DNA from: Hyphomicrobiales bacterium
Lineage (GTDB): Bacteria > Pseudomonadota > Alphaproteobacteria > Rhizobiales > Rhizobiaceae
Reading direction: 5' to 3'
Length of the DNA: 64,000 nt
Assembly: GCA_900472625.1 (NCBI GenBank)
Contig: UCIT01000039.1
Location: forward strand, 1 to 64,000
Shown: positions 27,093 to 36,722 of the stretch, piece by piece
Layout: each line of letters opens with the position of its first letter
How positions within the stretch are numbered: the stretch's first letter is position 1
The notes under the pieces: generated by a model
What the model was told of the DNA's origin: nothing
Database searches by the model: none
The model's input: only the letters and a program-made list of their open reading frames with translations
Made by a program: the position numbers and the translations under genes

Positions 27093-27344
27093 ATGCGCGA
27101 ATCAGCAATCGAATATTTTATTCTCGAGCACGTTCCGGAGTTGATGCATGACGGTTTCTTGAACCAGACACCCGAGGAGCAAACGCAGAACGCTGCCCGT
27201 CTGGTGGCGATTGCCCAATTTCATGGGGTTATGGCTGAGGACCTCATCGATGCCTGCGGCGGGGACATCTGCCAGTTTCTGATGGAGCGGCAAAACAGCT
27301 ACTTTCACAGATGCCGGTCGGCGTCGTTAGCGTTGAGCGCCTAG
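27093..27344 (+). CDS. Small hypothetical protein
   Basis: An 83-residue soluble, acidic protein (ESAIEYFILEHVPELMHDG) with a GGACGG-like site just upstream of ATG 27093. I do not recognise it. It lies before an integrase remnant and may itself be part of the mobile debris. Confidence 0.4.
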   Translation: MRESAIEYFILEHVPELMHDGFLNQTPEEQTQNAARLVAIAQFHGVMAEDLIDACGGDICQFLMERQNSYFHRCRSASLALSA

Positions 27345-27499
27345 AGTATCCCATTGAACGCGAAATCGGCTTTAGGATTGAACGAAGCCGCTTGAGCGGC
27401 ACTTGGAGGGCAGGGTTTGCATGATCGTTGCTGTTTTGAAGAATTGGGCTGTTTGCCTGACCTTCAAGGCGGTGACAGCGATAAGCCCCACGCTGGCGC

Positions 27500-27724
27500 A
27501 TGGTCGATGACATGACGATCCGCAACCTATCGCCGGCGCCGCGACTATCGTACATGCATGCCATTACGGAGGTCCCGCACTATTTCGGGCGATCACCTGA
27601 CCGTCTTGGACTGGAAGACGTGCGTGCCTTTCAGGAGCATCTGGTGTTGTCGGGTCTATTGTGCCCGGCCTTGAACCAGACGGTATGCACGCTGCGGATA
27701 TTCTTTGCTGTCATACCTGGTGAT
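27500..27724 (+). pseudogene. Tyrosine-recombinase N-terminal fragment
   Basis: About 75 residues (TIRNLSPAPRLSYMHAI, then YFGRSPDRLGLEDVRAFQEHL and ALNQTVCTLRIFF) match the SAM-like core-binding N-terminus of site-specific integrases carried by IS91-like or rhizobial elements. Resemblance stops near 27720 and the catalytic domain (R..HxxR..Y) is absent. This is a truncated remnant. Confidence 0.6.
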
Positions 27725-28154
27725 GCCGACCAGACAGCCTGCAGGAGCAGGGCATCGCGAAACGTCGCGGCGCAGGCAACCGATAGCCTGCGAGCCGCTG
27801 ATGGGTTTGGTGATGCCGGGACCGGTCAGCGCGGTTCCGACATCACGCACGACCAAGAAGATGACGGTGGGAATGGCGCACAGATCGCGATCGCGGACGT
27901 TTGCGGGCCGGTGCGATCCGATGTCGGCGCATGGGAAAATCAACTGGCTCCTGAAGCACTCCGTCCGCAAACAGGCAATCGTTCGCAGCACCGATCTGTC
28001 TGCAAGGCTGCGTGCAACTGGCAGCCAAACGGCCTGCCGCTCGTTGGAATTTCAATCATCCACGCCCATTCCAAACTTGGGACAGATGGTTTCGAAGGAA
28101 GCCAGACCTTGGTCGCGACAGTTTTCCCGCTTTTACCTGGCGTTTAACCCGTCG
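27725..28154. other. Unassigned stretch beside the integrase remnant
   Basis: 430 bp with open frames on both strands but no recognisable family in any. It probably represents decayed mobile-element DNA. Confidence 0.35.
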
Positions 28155-29327
28155 TTAGATATGTGCCAAAACCTGTTGGCGCGGCTCCATCAAGGCTGAA
28201 CTGTAGACGTCATCCCAGAATCTGATGGCATCCTTGGCGTCGAACAGACTCTTGCAGGTCTCGAAAGCTGCCGCCCGCATCTCATCGTAGCTTTGATAGT
28301 CACCAAGAAGAGCTTCGATCTTGCGAATGCTTTCGAATGCCATACGCTCGATTTCCGCGCGGTACAGCTGTTCAAATTCCGGGCGCCCGCGTTGGTCGTA
28401 TTCTGGGCCCCAATGAGACAGGCCGGCTGTCAGGGCTGGTGCCACGACGATGCCATTGACGCCGTCGGCGATAAACTCAGGCAGCGCGCCCTGTGCTGTG
28501 CAGATGACGGGCGTTCCCTTCAGCATGGATTCAATCGCGCTGAAGCCGAAAGTGTCGGAGAACGTGGTGAGTATGGAAAAATGGCTACGCCCGAGGAGTT
28601 CCATCAGCCCCTGACCGTAGAGGGATCCATAGTGTCGAACATTCGGTAGGGTCAGCAGTTTAAGGAACGGTTCGAAGAAAGCGCTGTCCGATGGATCTGT
28701 CCAAATCGAGCCGCCCATCTGAAGGTTGGACACGATATTCACTTGGAGCGGCAATCTCTTTTCCAGCGCTATCTCGGCTATTCTTGTGGCAACGCAGCCA
28801 CCCTTCCTGCCGAAGTGGCTGCCAACGAAAGTCAGTTCCAGCAGATCGCGGCGGCCGGCGAATGCATCAGGCTCAGAGCCGATCTCCACATTGGGATATC
28901 GAACGGTCGTCTTCGAGACGAGGAGATCACGCTGTTCCTGGGCCAGTCCCGAAACGGATAGCCCCTGAATGAAATTCTCTTTGGCAAAATTTGAGATGGC
29001 GACGATGCGTCTGCAATTTTGGGAGAGCAGGCTCTTGTAGAGGTGGTTGCGATAGTATTTCGATTCTGCTGAGAACAACCGCGGAAGATGAGACTCGAAC
29101 CCGATAACATAAGTAGAGCTATTCAGAGGTATTCTATTGAAGGCGTGGATGATGTCGCAATTCAATACATCGAACGGATTGAAAACAGTGAAGCCGTCCC
29201 ATCCGTTCCTAATCTTGTTGAAGGGAACAAATTTCCTTCGAAGCAAATTTTCACTGTTTATCCTCGGCCCGGTAAAATCCCAGGGATATCCGACAGGTGC
29301 CAGCACTTTGATCGCTTCAAGTGTCAT
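28155..29327 (-). CDS. GT4-type glycosyltransferase (group 1)
   Basis: This 390-residue GT-B protein has the C-terminal donor-binding features of GT4 enzymes: TFVGSHFGRKGG, LTTFSDTFGFSAIESMLKGTPVIC, then GALPEFIADGVNGIVV. The EX7E-type acidic region (FGFSAIESMLKGTP) is visible. It is transcribed opposite to the exopolysaccharide locus and flanked by recombinase and IS remnants, so it may have arrived separately. It could act on a surface glycan; its acceptor is unknown. Confidence 0.8.
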   Translation of the reverse strand: MTLEAIKVLAPVGYPWDFTGPRINSENLLRRKFVPFNKIRNGWDGFTVFNPFDVLNCDIIHAFNRIPLNSSTYVIGFESHLPRLFSAESKYYRNHLYKSLLSQNCRRIVAISNFAKENFIQGLSVSGLAQEQRDLLVSKTTVRYPNVEIGSEPDAFAGRRDLLELTFVGSHFGRKGGCVATRIAEIALEKRLPLQVNIVSNLQMGGSIWTDPSDSAFFEPFLKLLTLPNVRHYGSLYGQGLMELLGRSHFSILTTFSDTFGFSAIESMLKGTPVICTAQGALPEFIADGVNGIVVAPALTAGLSHWGPEYDQRGRPEFEQLYRAEIERMAFESIRKIEALLGDYQSYDEMRAAAFETCKSLFDAKDAIRFWDDVYSSALMEPRQQVLAHI

Positions 29328-29622
29328 AAGGAAAATCCCTGTGGCGGATTGGTTTACTTGTGTTTTGCGCCTACTGCGCAGGCAAACACAGGGTAAATTA
29401 AATCTTAATGTTCAGTATATGTAAACCAACTATAGAGATATTCGTCAAGATGGTGTTTGCAATAATCTCCAAGGAGATAACCAGAGATATTGATGAATCA
29501 ATACTATTGTAGTGGCGGCATTTTGCCGAAAACAGAACTCATACGCAGCCTCGCTGATTTCGACTCTTTGGCCTTCCCAAAACGCGGTGAATCTGAATCT
29601 CTGTCGCAAACGGGAGGTCTGC

Positions 29623-29934
29623 CATGCGATCAGGGGTTTCGCTATGTGAAGATTTTGATGGTGAACGTCTCCGGCGTCTGGCGCGGCAGACGAAGGATGC
29701 AAGCCAGGTACGACGCCTGTTGGCACTAGCATCCTGCCACTCCCGCCGAAATCACCCGAGCTGAACTAGGTCGAAAACCTCTGGCTATTCATGCGCGTAA
29801 ATTGGCTGTCGAACCGCATCTTTAAATCCTACGACGATATCGTCGCTCATTGCTGCGATGCCTGGCGAAAGCTCGAAAGCCAGCCTTGGCGCATCATGTC
29901 CATCGGCCGCAGAGAGTGGGCAAATGGGTTTTGA
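29623..29934 (+). mobile_element. IS630-family transposase remnant (internally deleted)
   Basis: The 5' part (29623-29730) encodes GERLRRLARQTKDASQVRRLLALA, shown here by its core RRLLALA, typical of an IS630 transposase N-terminus. It jumps directly to the C-terminus (29765-29934: VENLWLFMRVNWLSNRIF, KSYDDIVAHCC, then WRIMSIG) in another frame, with a TAG replacing the usual proline of LNPVE. The catalytic DDE middle is deleted, so it is inactive. Confidence 0.7.
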
Positions 29935-29939
29935 TCAGT

Positions 29940-30105
29940 GAGAACCCGTATTCGACGTTACCTGCCGCCGGAAACGATCGTGCTGGATGTCAGCAATCAG
30001 GAGATCCGTCCTTGTGTGACCGGCTGAATGACACGCCGCGCAAGTGCCTGGGATTTCAAACGCCAAGGGAGATGTTCAGCAGACATCTACTCTGGAAAGG
30101 CAATG
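29940..30105 (+). mobile_element. IS30-family transposase C-terminal fragment
   Basis: The motif RIRRYLPPET, then in a shifted frame DRLNDTPRKCLGFQTPREMF, is the C-terminal signature of IS30 transposases (usual form RLNNTPRKCLGFRTP). There is one frameshift near 29998. The sequence near 30122-30155 (GTTGCATTCAAGCTGGAACC) resembles an IS30-type terminal repeat. It lies upstream of, not downstream from, the matching N-terminal part. Confidence 0.65.
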
Positions 30106-30208
30106 CGTGTAGCTTTCGAAGTAGCGTTGCATTCAAGCTGGAACCAGCACCGGGTGGGTTCAAGGATGAAGTGCGACCCAATGGGTTGTCACTCGCAAGG
30201 AAGCTGCA

Positions 30209-31035
30209 ATGAGACGCACCTACTCCCATATCGACATGAATGAACGACGCAAGATCGCTCGCTGGCGTATGGCTGGACTGGCGTTGGGATCATCGCCGAG
30301 AAACTCGGACGACATCGGTCGACAATCTTTCGCGAGATCAAGCGCAACATGTTTGTTGATAAGGTCTTCCCGGATTTGAATGGCTGCTACTGTGTGACGG
30401 CACATGACATGGCCTGCGAACGACGTGCCAAACTGCGCAAGCTGGTGCGCTTCTCGCATGTCCGGCAATCTGTCATCGACCGCATCATGCACGGCTGGTC
30501 GCCACGGCAGATCGCCGGCCGGTTGCGCCTTGAGCGGCATCCAGTATCGGTTAGCCACGAAACGATCTACAAGTTCGCATACTCATCTGACGGCCAGGCG
30601 ATCAAGCTGTGGCGGCACCTGCCGGAGCATCGGGCGTGGCCGCGGCCGCGACATGCCAGACGCGAGCATGGCCAACGGTTTAGCCCGGAACTCAACATCC
30701 TGCGCCGCCCGGATGTGGTCGCCGATCGCAAGCAGCTCTGCATTGGGAATGCGACTTGATCCAGTTCAGAAAGAAGTTTGGAAAGGCCAACGTCACATCA
30801 CTCGTCGAACGGGTCAGCCGCTTGCAATCTTTCTGCGCAACAATGATCGGCAGTCTCGACCGGTCATGAACGGCCTTGTGCAAGCACTTCAGGCCCTGCC
30901 CACTGCGCCCGTCGTTCCACCACGTTCGACCGTGGCACGGAGTTCATCGACTGGCCTTACCTACAGGCGAGCATTGGCACTCAGACCTGGTTCTGCGACC
31001 CGCAATCGGCGGGCGATGTTCAAAACTATTGGTAC
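30209..31035 (+). mobile_element. IS30-family transposase, degenerate, C-terminus missing
   Basis: ATG 30209 starts RRTYSHIDMNERRKIARWRM, an IS30 helix-turn-helix N-terminus. A frameshift near 30278 moves to GIIAEKLGRHRSTIFREIKR. The next frame (30349-30750) gives SHVRQSVIDRIMHGWSPRQI and VSHETIYKFAY. Another shift near 30750 yields HWECDLIQFRKKFGKANVTS, with later shifts near 30830 and 30900 before the final DWPYLQASIGTQTWFCDPQS. At least four frameshifts make it non-functional. It ends abruptly next to the AttH-like gene. Confidence 0.75.
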
Positions 31036-31040
31036 AATGC

Positions 31041-32114
31041 CTACCTGTAACCCGTCATCTCAAGATAGCCTACGCCGGTGGTGGAGCCTTCGAACGAAAT
31101 AGGGCCCTCCCAGTAGGGGGTGGACGTTGCCATCCACGATTGCTCGTTTGACGGCCACGTTTGAATATCTAACGATTTTGAAGGGATCTCTATTCCCCAT
31201 GACACCGGAATCTGCTTCCCATCGACCGTCGCGGTACGCAATGGTGTGAGATGAACCTGGTCCTTGGTTAGCGGCAGTGTGCGTCCATCGGGAGAGATCC
31301 AGTTCGCTGAGATAAACCCATTCTTGTCGTCGCGGAGACGAAATGCCATCAGCTTCTCTCCGCTGGCCAAGTGCAGGGAAAACCAATCCCACCCCGTTTG
31401 GTTCGAAGCCAAGGGTTGAGACGACCATTCCCTGTCGAGCCAAGCGTTGCCGCTGACCGTGATGGGCCTCACCGATGCCTCGATAGTTCCGGAGACTTCA
31501 TAGAACGGCTGGGAGTAGTAGTAGCTCGCCTGACCGCTTGCCGACTTAACTGAAAAGCCTTTATCACCTTGGAGAACCAGTGGGCCTTTGGCCTTAAGGT
31601 CCAGAGCGTAACCAAAGTCCTGCCCAGCGGCTTTCAACGAGAGATTTTCCAAAGCATCCGGGCTGGAATTCTCGGCGGCTGACATTGTCCAGTCGTCTAT
31701 CCAGGCGCGGAAAGGCGCGGTCTCCACCCCCGCTTGACCAACGCCACCCCGGCCGAGCCGCTCGGCGACGTATTGGTGGTCGGGCGTCGTTACAGCAGCA
31801 TGTCCGATCCAGATTTGAGGATCAGCGAAGCCAGCCTTGCTTTCCGGGGCAAGCGCGGATCTGAATAGCGTCCACTGTGCTCCATATCGTTTGCCGTCCT
31901 GCCCCTTGAGATTGGCAGTCACGTACCACCATTCGATGCGATATTCCGGGTGCGCTCGATGATCTCTTGGAAACGATAATTCGGAGCCGCGCTGAGGAAA
32001 CGCAAAGCCTTGTGCGTCCGATCCCAGTCCGGCAAACCCTTGCCCCAGCGTTTTTCCCGCTGAACCCATCATGGCGGCGCCCAGCAATATTAAAGCAGCG
32101 GCTCTACCGTTCAT
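31041..32114 (-). CDS. AttH/CrtC-like lipocalin-domain protein
   Basis: This protein of about 357 residues has a signal peptide (NGRAAALILLGAAMMGSAG). Its double-lipocalin AttH/carotenoid-1,2-hydratase-like fold is marked by RIEWWYVTANL, TLFRSALAP, then LDREWSSQPL and DWFSLHLASGE. The start at 32114 overlaps the permease stop by 11 nt. These proteins travel with FtsX-type ABC systems and probably bind a lipid or hydrophobic ligand outside the inner membrane. Carotenoid hydratase activity is unlikely in this setting. Confidence 0.8.
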   Translation of the reverse strand: MNGRAAALILLGAAMMGSAGKTLGQGFAGLGSDAQGFAFPQRGSELSFPRDHRAHPEYRIEWWYVTANLKGQDGKRYGAQWTLFRSALAPESKAGFADPQIWIGHAAVTTPDHQYVAERLGRGGVGQAGVETAPFRAWIDDWTMSAAENSSPDALENLSLKAAGQDFGYALDLKAKGPLVLQGDKGFSVKSASGQASYYYSQPFYEVSGTIEASVRPITVSGNAWLDREWSSQPLASNQTGWDWFSLHLASGEKLMAFRLRDDKNGFISANWISPDGRTLPLTKDQVHLTPLRTATVDGKQIPVSWGIEIPSKSLDIQTWPSNEQSWMATSTPYWEGPISFEGSTTGVGYLEMTGYR

Positions 32115-34512
32115 TGGCAAAAATCCTAAGCAGATCGGCTGGATTGATCGTTGCAAGGCGACGCACCGGAAGAAGCACCGAAGCGAGAGCCGCGAGAAGA
32201 GCGATAGCTCCTAGCAATAGCCAGTCCATCGGGAACACGTACATGGGTAGTCGCCATCCGAATGCCTCAACATTCACACGCGCCAGCAGGACCCATGCCA
32301 ACACAAGACCTACGGGTATCGCGGTGACGAACGTGGCTAGCCACAGCGCCAGCGTACGGACGATCTCATACATTGCCAGATCACGCCGACGCACACCCAT
32401 CGCCCAAACAGGCGCCAGTTGGGGAAGCCGAATTCCGGAGAGTGTCAGCAGACTGGAAAACATGGCGAAACCGGCTACAGCTAAGGTAAGCACGTTAAGA
32501 GCCCCCGTAACCTTGAACGTCTGATCGAAAATCGCCCGCGATTGGCTCTTTAGCGAGGCTTGGTCCACGATGGAAGTTTCTGGGAGGCCGAATTCTTCGA
32601 TTAGTTGTCGCTTCAGACCTATCGATCTTTCAGGAGCAACCCGTACGCCGTATCGGAGCTTGGCTACCTGAGGGTAATGGGCGACCAAGGTGTCGATCCC
32701 GATGATAACCTGCCCATTTGGGTTTCCGTAATCAGAGTACACTCCTACCACCCTAGCATTCCAGCCCCCGGGCATGGCTACTTCCTCTCCCATTTGCGCT
32801 GCCCCGCGCCGCCACATCTGCTCGTTGATCAAAGCACCCTCACCTTTGGCGATCTTGCCCCAAACGTCATCCTGGGACGCGATCAGGGGCCAATGCTCGC
32901 GGTATGTCGGATCGTCCGCAACGCCAAAGATCTGGACCTCCTCGCCGGTAACGTCGCCATCTACGCTCCAGATTGGAAGGACCGATGTGGAGCGTGATGG
33001 AAGCCAGGCCCGTAACCTCGCCGCCTCGGCTTCGTCTTTGGCCGTAACGTATAGTTCGGCGGCCAAGCGTTGATCGAGCCACCCGATGAATGTCAGCCTG
33101 AAACTGGAAACCATGGTGCCGACACCGATATTCGCCGATAGCGCCAGTAGCAATGCCATCAACGCGAGTGAAAGCCCCGGAAGCTGAAGGCGGGTGTCTG
33201 CCCAAAACCATTCGACAAGTGCGCTCCGCGACGTACGTTGCATAGCGGCGAGAAAAGTTGCCAGCATCGCCGGAAGCATGAGAGCCGCGCCCAACAACAA
33301 GCATCCGAGCACCGCGAAGCCCGCCACTAATCCGGACGCGGCTATTGCCAAAACACCTGCAAGTATTAGCAGCGCCCCTCCCGTCGCTGCCTGGATTAGC
33401 AATCCTCGCATGGACTCTCGCGCCCATGCTCGTGGTTGCGCGGCCGCAAGGATGGGAAGTTTCCAGACCCGATAGAGGCTTTGAGCGGAGGAAATTGCTG
33501 TCCCGGCAAGCGCCATCGCTAGCCCTGCGAGCCACCAGTCCGGACGGATAGACAGCGAACCGGAGACGCTTGCCCCGTATAATCCGCGAAGGGTTGCGGC
33601 GACCCCCGGCATGAGAACCGACGCAACCAGGTATCCAAGGACGACCCCGATCACGCCGGATGCAAGAGCAAGCATCGAAAGCTCAAGAACGAGCATTGTG
33701 GTTAGCTGACGGAGGGAGATGCCAAGGGATCGCAGCGTTCGAAACGTGCCGCGACGTTGTTCGAACGTCAGCCCAGTCGCTGAGTACACGATGAAGAGGC
33801 CAACGATGAAGGATAAAAAGCCAAAAGCAGTCAGGTTCAGGTGGAAGCTGTCAGTCAATCGCGCGACGTCAGGTTGTTCAGCCGGTTTCCGCAATATAAG
33901 CCGAGGCGAAAGCTCTTTGAGGGCGATGGCGCTGATCTCCTGGCCGGAGGCGACGGCCAAACGATCAATCCTGCCGTCCTTGTCGAGCAACCGGTCAGCG
34001 ACTGAAATATCCACGAAGGCGGCGCCTTCGGGTACGCTTTCGTCAATTCGGATGCTCATGTCCGTGTTTTCACGGACCCGTTCCGCCGTTTTGCTGGACA
34101 ACAAAAGCTGTCCGGCCGGAGAGAAAAAACTGGTAAGTTCGCCTCCGCTTGTCACCCTCAACGCGTCGCTTCCCTTTGGCATCGTTAGAGGGTCTATACC
34201 AACGAGCCGGATGCGGTTCGTCCCGATGCGCAGAGTTCCTTCGATAACAGGGGAGACTTTGAAGCCGGAGCGCCGGAGCTTCCCATAGATTTCGGTTGGG
34301 ATCCCTGTGCCGTCCTGGGCGACAATTTGAGCGAGGGACCCCTGCTCTAGAACAGATGCGGCGCGAGCATAGCTTGCCCTCGCCTCGGAATTGATTGCTT
34401 GCACTCCGGACCAAAGCGCTGTCGCAAGCGCGATCCCCAGCACTAAAGTAAGCAGCTGCAGAGGTTTGCGGCGCCAGTGCGATAAAAGGGCGGGAAACGC
34501 TACCCAGCTCAT
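32104..34512 (-). CDS. FtsX/MacB-like ABC transporter permease
   Basis: This 802-residue membrane protein has an N-terminal TM (LLTLVLGIALATALW) and a periplasmic domain. Two FtsX-type TM blocks follow at about 235-410 (EQRRGTFRTLRSLGIS) and 660-790, in the double-FtsX layout of LolC/LolE- or DevC-type systems. It starts on the stop codon of the ATPase gene (TAATG), so the two are translationally coupled. Together with the lipocalin protein it likely extracts or exports a lipophilic substrate. Confidence 0.85.
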   Translation of the reverse strand: MSWVAFPALLSHWRRKPLQLLTLVLGIALATALWSGVQAINSEARASYARAASVLEQGSLAQIVAQDGTGIPTEIYGKLRRSGFKVSPVIEGTLRIGTNRIRLVGIDPLTMPKGSDALRVTSGGELTSFFSPAGQLLLSSKTAERVRENTDMSIRIDESVPEGAAFVDISVADRLLDKDGRIDRLAVASGQEISAIALKELSPRLILRKPAEQPDVARLTDSFHLNLTAFGFLSFIVGLFIVYSATGLTFEQRRGTFRTLRSLGISLRQLTTMLVLELSMLALASGVIGVVLGYLVASVLMPGVAATLRGLYGASVSGSLSIRPDWWLAGLAMALAGTAISSAQSLYRVWKLPILAAAQPRAWARESMRGLLIQAATGGALLILAGVLAIAASGLVAGFAVLGCLLLGAALMLPAMLATFLAAMQRTSRSALVEWFWADTRLQLPGLSLALMALLLALSANIGVGTMVSSFRLTFIGWLDQRLAAELYVTAKDEAEAARLRAWLPSRSTSVLPIWSVDGDVTGEEVQIFGVADDPTYREHWPLIASQDDVWGKIAKGEGALINEQMWRRGAAQMGEEVAMPGGWNARVVGVYSDYGNPNGQVIIGIDTLVAHYPQVAKLRYGVRVAPERSIGLKRQLIEEFGLPETSIVDQASLKSQSRAIFDQTFKVTGALNVLTLAVAGFAMFSSLLTLSGIRLPQLAPVWAMGVRRRDLAMYEIVRTLALWLATFVTAIPVGLVLAWVLLARVNVEAFGWRLPMYVFPMDWLLLGAIALLAALASVLLPVRRLATINPADLLRIFANER

Positions 34513-35168
34513 TAAGCGATCTTTCCACCACGAAGATGTACAGTGCGGTCCAACCGAGCCGCGAGCCGCGTCGAGTGCGTGACGAAAAGCAATGCTGACC
34601 CAGCGCCCTTTGCCAGCTCAAGCATCAGGTCCAGAACGGCATCGCCTGTCTGCTCGTCGAGATTTCCGGTTGGTTCATCAGCAAGAATAAGCTGCGGCCT
34701 GGCCGCTAAGGTCCGACCTATGGCGACGCGCTGTTGCTGGCCTCCGGATAGCTGCTCAGGATAACGGGTTGCGAACTGCCGTAGACCCAACGCATCGGTC
34801 AACGTCTCTTCCCAAGCGCTGTCGTGGCGCTGAGCCAACTTTGCGTGAAAAGAAATGTTTGCCGAGACGGTCAAGGAGGGGATCAGATTGAACTGTTGAA
34901 AAACAAGCCCGACTTTGGCTCGTCGGTACCAGGCTCGCTCGCTCTCGGAGTATTTGCTGAGATCATCGCCATCCATGACGATGGCCCCGCTGTCTGCCCG
35001 ATCGAGCCCCCCAGCCAGGTGAAGAAGCGTGCTCTTACCGCTGCCGGATTCACCGGTAAGGGCGACGGTCTCCCCTGGGGCCACACCCAGGTCGATCCCT
35101 TTCAAAATTTCAATCGGCCCCTCAGCTGTAGCGTAAGACTTTCGAACGTCATGGATGGCGAGGATCAT
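34512..35168 (-). CDS. LolD/MacB-type ABC transporter ATP-binding protein
   Basis: This 218-residue ATPase has Walker A GESGSGKST, the Q-loop in VFQQFNLIPSL, signature LSGGQQQR and Walker B LILADEPTGNLD, followed by the H-loop FVTHS. The EPTGNLDEQTG motif is characteristic of the LolD/MacB/DevA subfamily. ATG 35168 is chosen because the conserved domain starts there; a frame continues upstream without family resemblance. It is the first gene of the ATPase-permease-lipocalin operon. Confidence 0.9.
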   Translation of the reverse strand: MILAIHDVRKSYATAEGPIEILKGIDLGVAPGETVALTGESGSGKSTLLHLAGGLDRADSGAIVMDGDDLSKYSESERAWYRRAKVGLVFQQFNLIPSLTVSANISFHAKLAQRHDSAWEETLTDALGLRQFATRYPEQLSGGQQQRVAIGRTLAARPQLILADEPTGNLDEQTGDAVLDLMLELAKGAGSALLFVTHSTRLAARLDRTVHLRGGKIA

Positions 35169-35423
35169 AATGCTCTGGTCACTTCTAAAGCTGATCGACC
35201 TGACAACTAGGCGCGAAGACACTAAACCACAATATCAGAGTTGCTTATTGCAGAGCCCCCAGCACTCTTGTTGTCCGAGGGCCCCGGTCTTGTCGACCTT
35301 CCGCAATATCGCACGGGAGGCGGCCTGTGTATGATGCGATGCTGAACAACCATCCCAGCTGGTTATGGTTCCTTCAATTGTGTTCGCTCGGATCACCTTG
35401 AAACCTTCAACGGGGATGTCCAC

Positions 35424-35702
35424 ATGAACATAGGAGGAACAACGGCGAGTAAAGATGATCAGATGACCAGCGGTAATTCTGTCTCAAAACGCCATATTGA
35501 TGCCCTTGGCGCTATCGCGAGGTTTCGCCATCAACGTCGATCGAGCCGGGGCTGGCTGGTGGGCGATAGGCGATTTTCGTCTGCCGCGATCTCGCGTCTT
35601 GAACACAAGTCTCTCGTTAAGGAAATTGCGTTTAGCGGTGAGCCGACTCTTGTGCTTACGGAGGACGGTAAAAGTCTTCTGGCCGCGCGCAAGCCGCGAT
35701 AG
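35424..35702 (+). CDS. Small winged-helix-like hypothetical protein
   Basis: This 92-residue basic protein has a pattern (HIDALGAIARFR, ISRLEHKSLVKEIA, LVLTEDGKSLLAA) like a short winged helix with a beta-wing at the end. ATG 35463 is an alternative start. It is not recognised as a named family; a DNA-binding role is only inferred. Confidence 0.45.
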   Translation: MNIGGTTASKDDQMTSGNSVSKRHIDALGAIARFRHQRRSSRGWLVGDRRFSSAAISRLEHKSLVKEIAFSGEPTLVLTEDGKSLLAARKPR

Positions 35703-35747
35703 TAGAGTAGCTCCAACGAACGCGTCAACCGGTCAAGGAACAGTCAC

Positions 35748-36191
35748 CTACCGATCTTTGATGTCACTTCCGCTGGATGCGAACTTGTCCGGATCGATTG
35801 GAGCGATGTGGCCGACCAAGTCGTCAATCGCACGCAGCAGCTCATCCTGGGACGGTTGTGGTTGCAGGTCTTCATCATCCGCTTCTGCGGTCCTTTCGTC
35901 TTCATCGCCCAACCAAGCGACCGCTGTAGAATCTTGTAGAGCGGGTTGATGAGCGTCTGGAGTTGATGCGGCAGAGGATTTTGACTCGACGAATCCACGC
36001 TCTCTGGACCCCATAGCAACTTCTTTCATTTCGATGCGGCCATCGATCCATTGCTCGATCAATTCCATGAATCGGGGGTTTCCGTCGATATGGATCCCAA
36101 GGTCGCGATATTTCGCAACTGACTTCAGGAATATCAAACGACGACGCTCGCTCTGAGGAAGCCGGGAAAGGTCGTCGGTGGAATTGGCCAT
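35748..36191 (-). CDS. Hypothetical acidic protein
   Basis: A 147-residue protein starting at ATG 36191, with GGAAG six bases upstream. The N-terminal half is charged and helical (RLPQSERRRLIFLKSVAKYR, then MELIEQWIDGRIEMKEVA). The middle is acidic and low-complexity (GDEDERTAEADDED). No family is recognised. The basic SERRRL stretch could bind nucleic acid, but that is a guess. Confidence 0.5.
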   Translation of the reverse strand: MANSTDDLSRLPQSERRRLIFLKSVAKYRDLGIHIDGNPRFMELIEQWIDGRIEMKEVAMGSRERGFVESKSSAASTPDAHQPALQDSTAVAWLGDEDERTAEADDEDLQPQPSQDELLRAIDDLVGHIAPIDPDKFASSGSDIKDR

Positions 36192-36435
36192 AGAATACTT
36201 CCGATACAATGCAGATTGAGGGAGAGAATGGCTCGCCACGCGTCAGGGACGCGAGCCGAAGGTGGCCATCCATGGGAATGGCTAAGAGGAACCGGAAGCA
36301 TTGCCTCCGACTGGGATACTTTGAGTTCCCTTGACTAAGAATTCAATAATATACACGGGGATCGCTTAGGGGTAGCGCAATAGCCCGCTCACCATACGGT
36401 GATATGATGCCATCTTCTCATATGGAGGAAATCGC

Positions 36436-36593
36436 ATGTCAAAGAACGACGAACGCGAGACACAGTCCCGCCAGGTGAAGAGCATCGTAAAACCGTAGGA
36501 GTTGCCGATAAGCGAGAACCCCACAATACCAAGGGGAACCCGCGAGATGACGAGCACAAACTCGAAGCCGTGAAGATCGTCGGAAACGGATAA
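36436..36593 (+). pseudogene. Small charged protein, frameshifted
   Basis: ATG 36436 follows TGGAGG and encodes SKNDERETQSRQV, then stops. Shifting frame near 36478 gives EEHRKTVGVADKREPHN and DDEHKLEAVKIVGNG before TAA. The combined product would be a highly charged, disordered protein of about 52 residues. The matching composition on both sides of the shift suggests a recently broken small gene; this is by eye only. Confidence 0.3.
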
Positions 36594-36722
36594 ACCGTGC
36601 GATCACTTCGGATGTAGAGCGGGTCTAAAGCACGACGTGAGCCGTCCAGGACTGCACGTCATAGTGCCGCCACAGGATTCGGACCAATCATCTGTTCAAC
36701 AGACTGATGGTGCCGAACGAGA

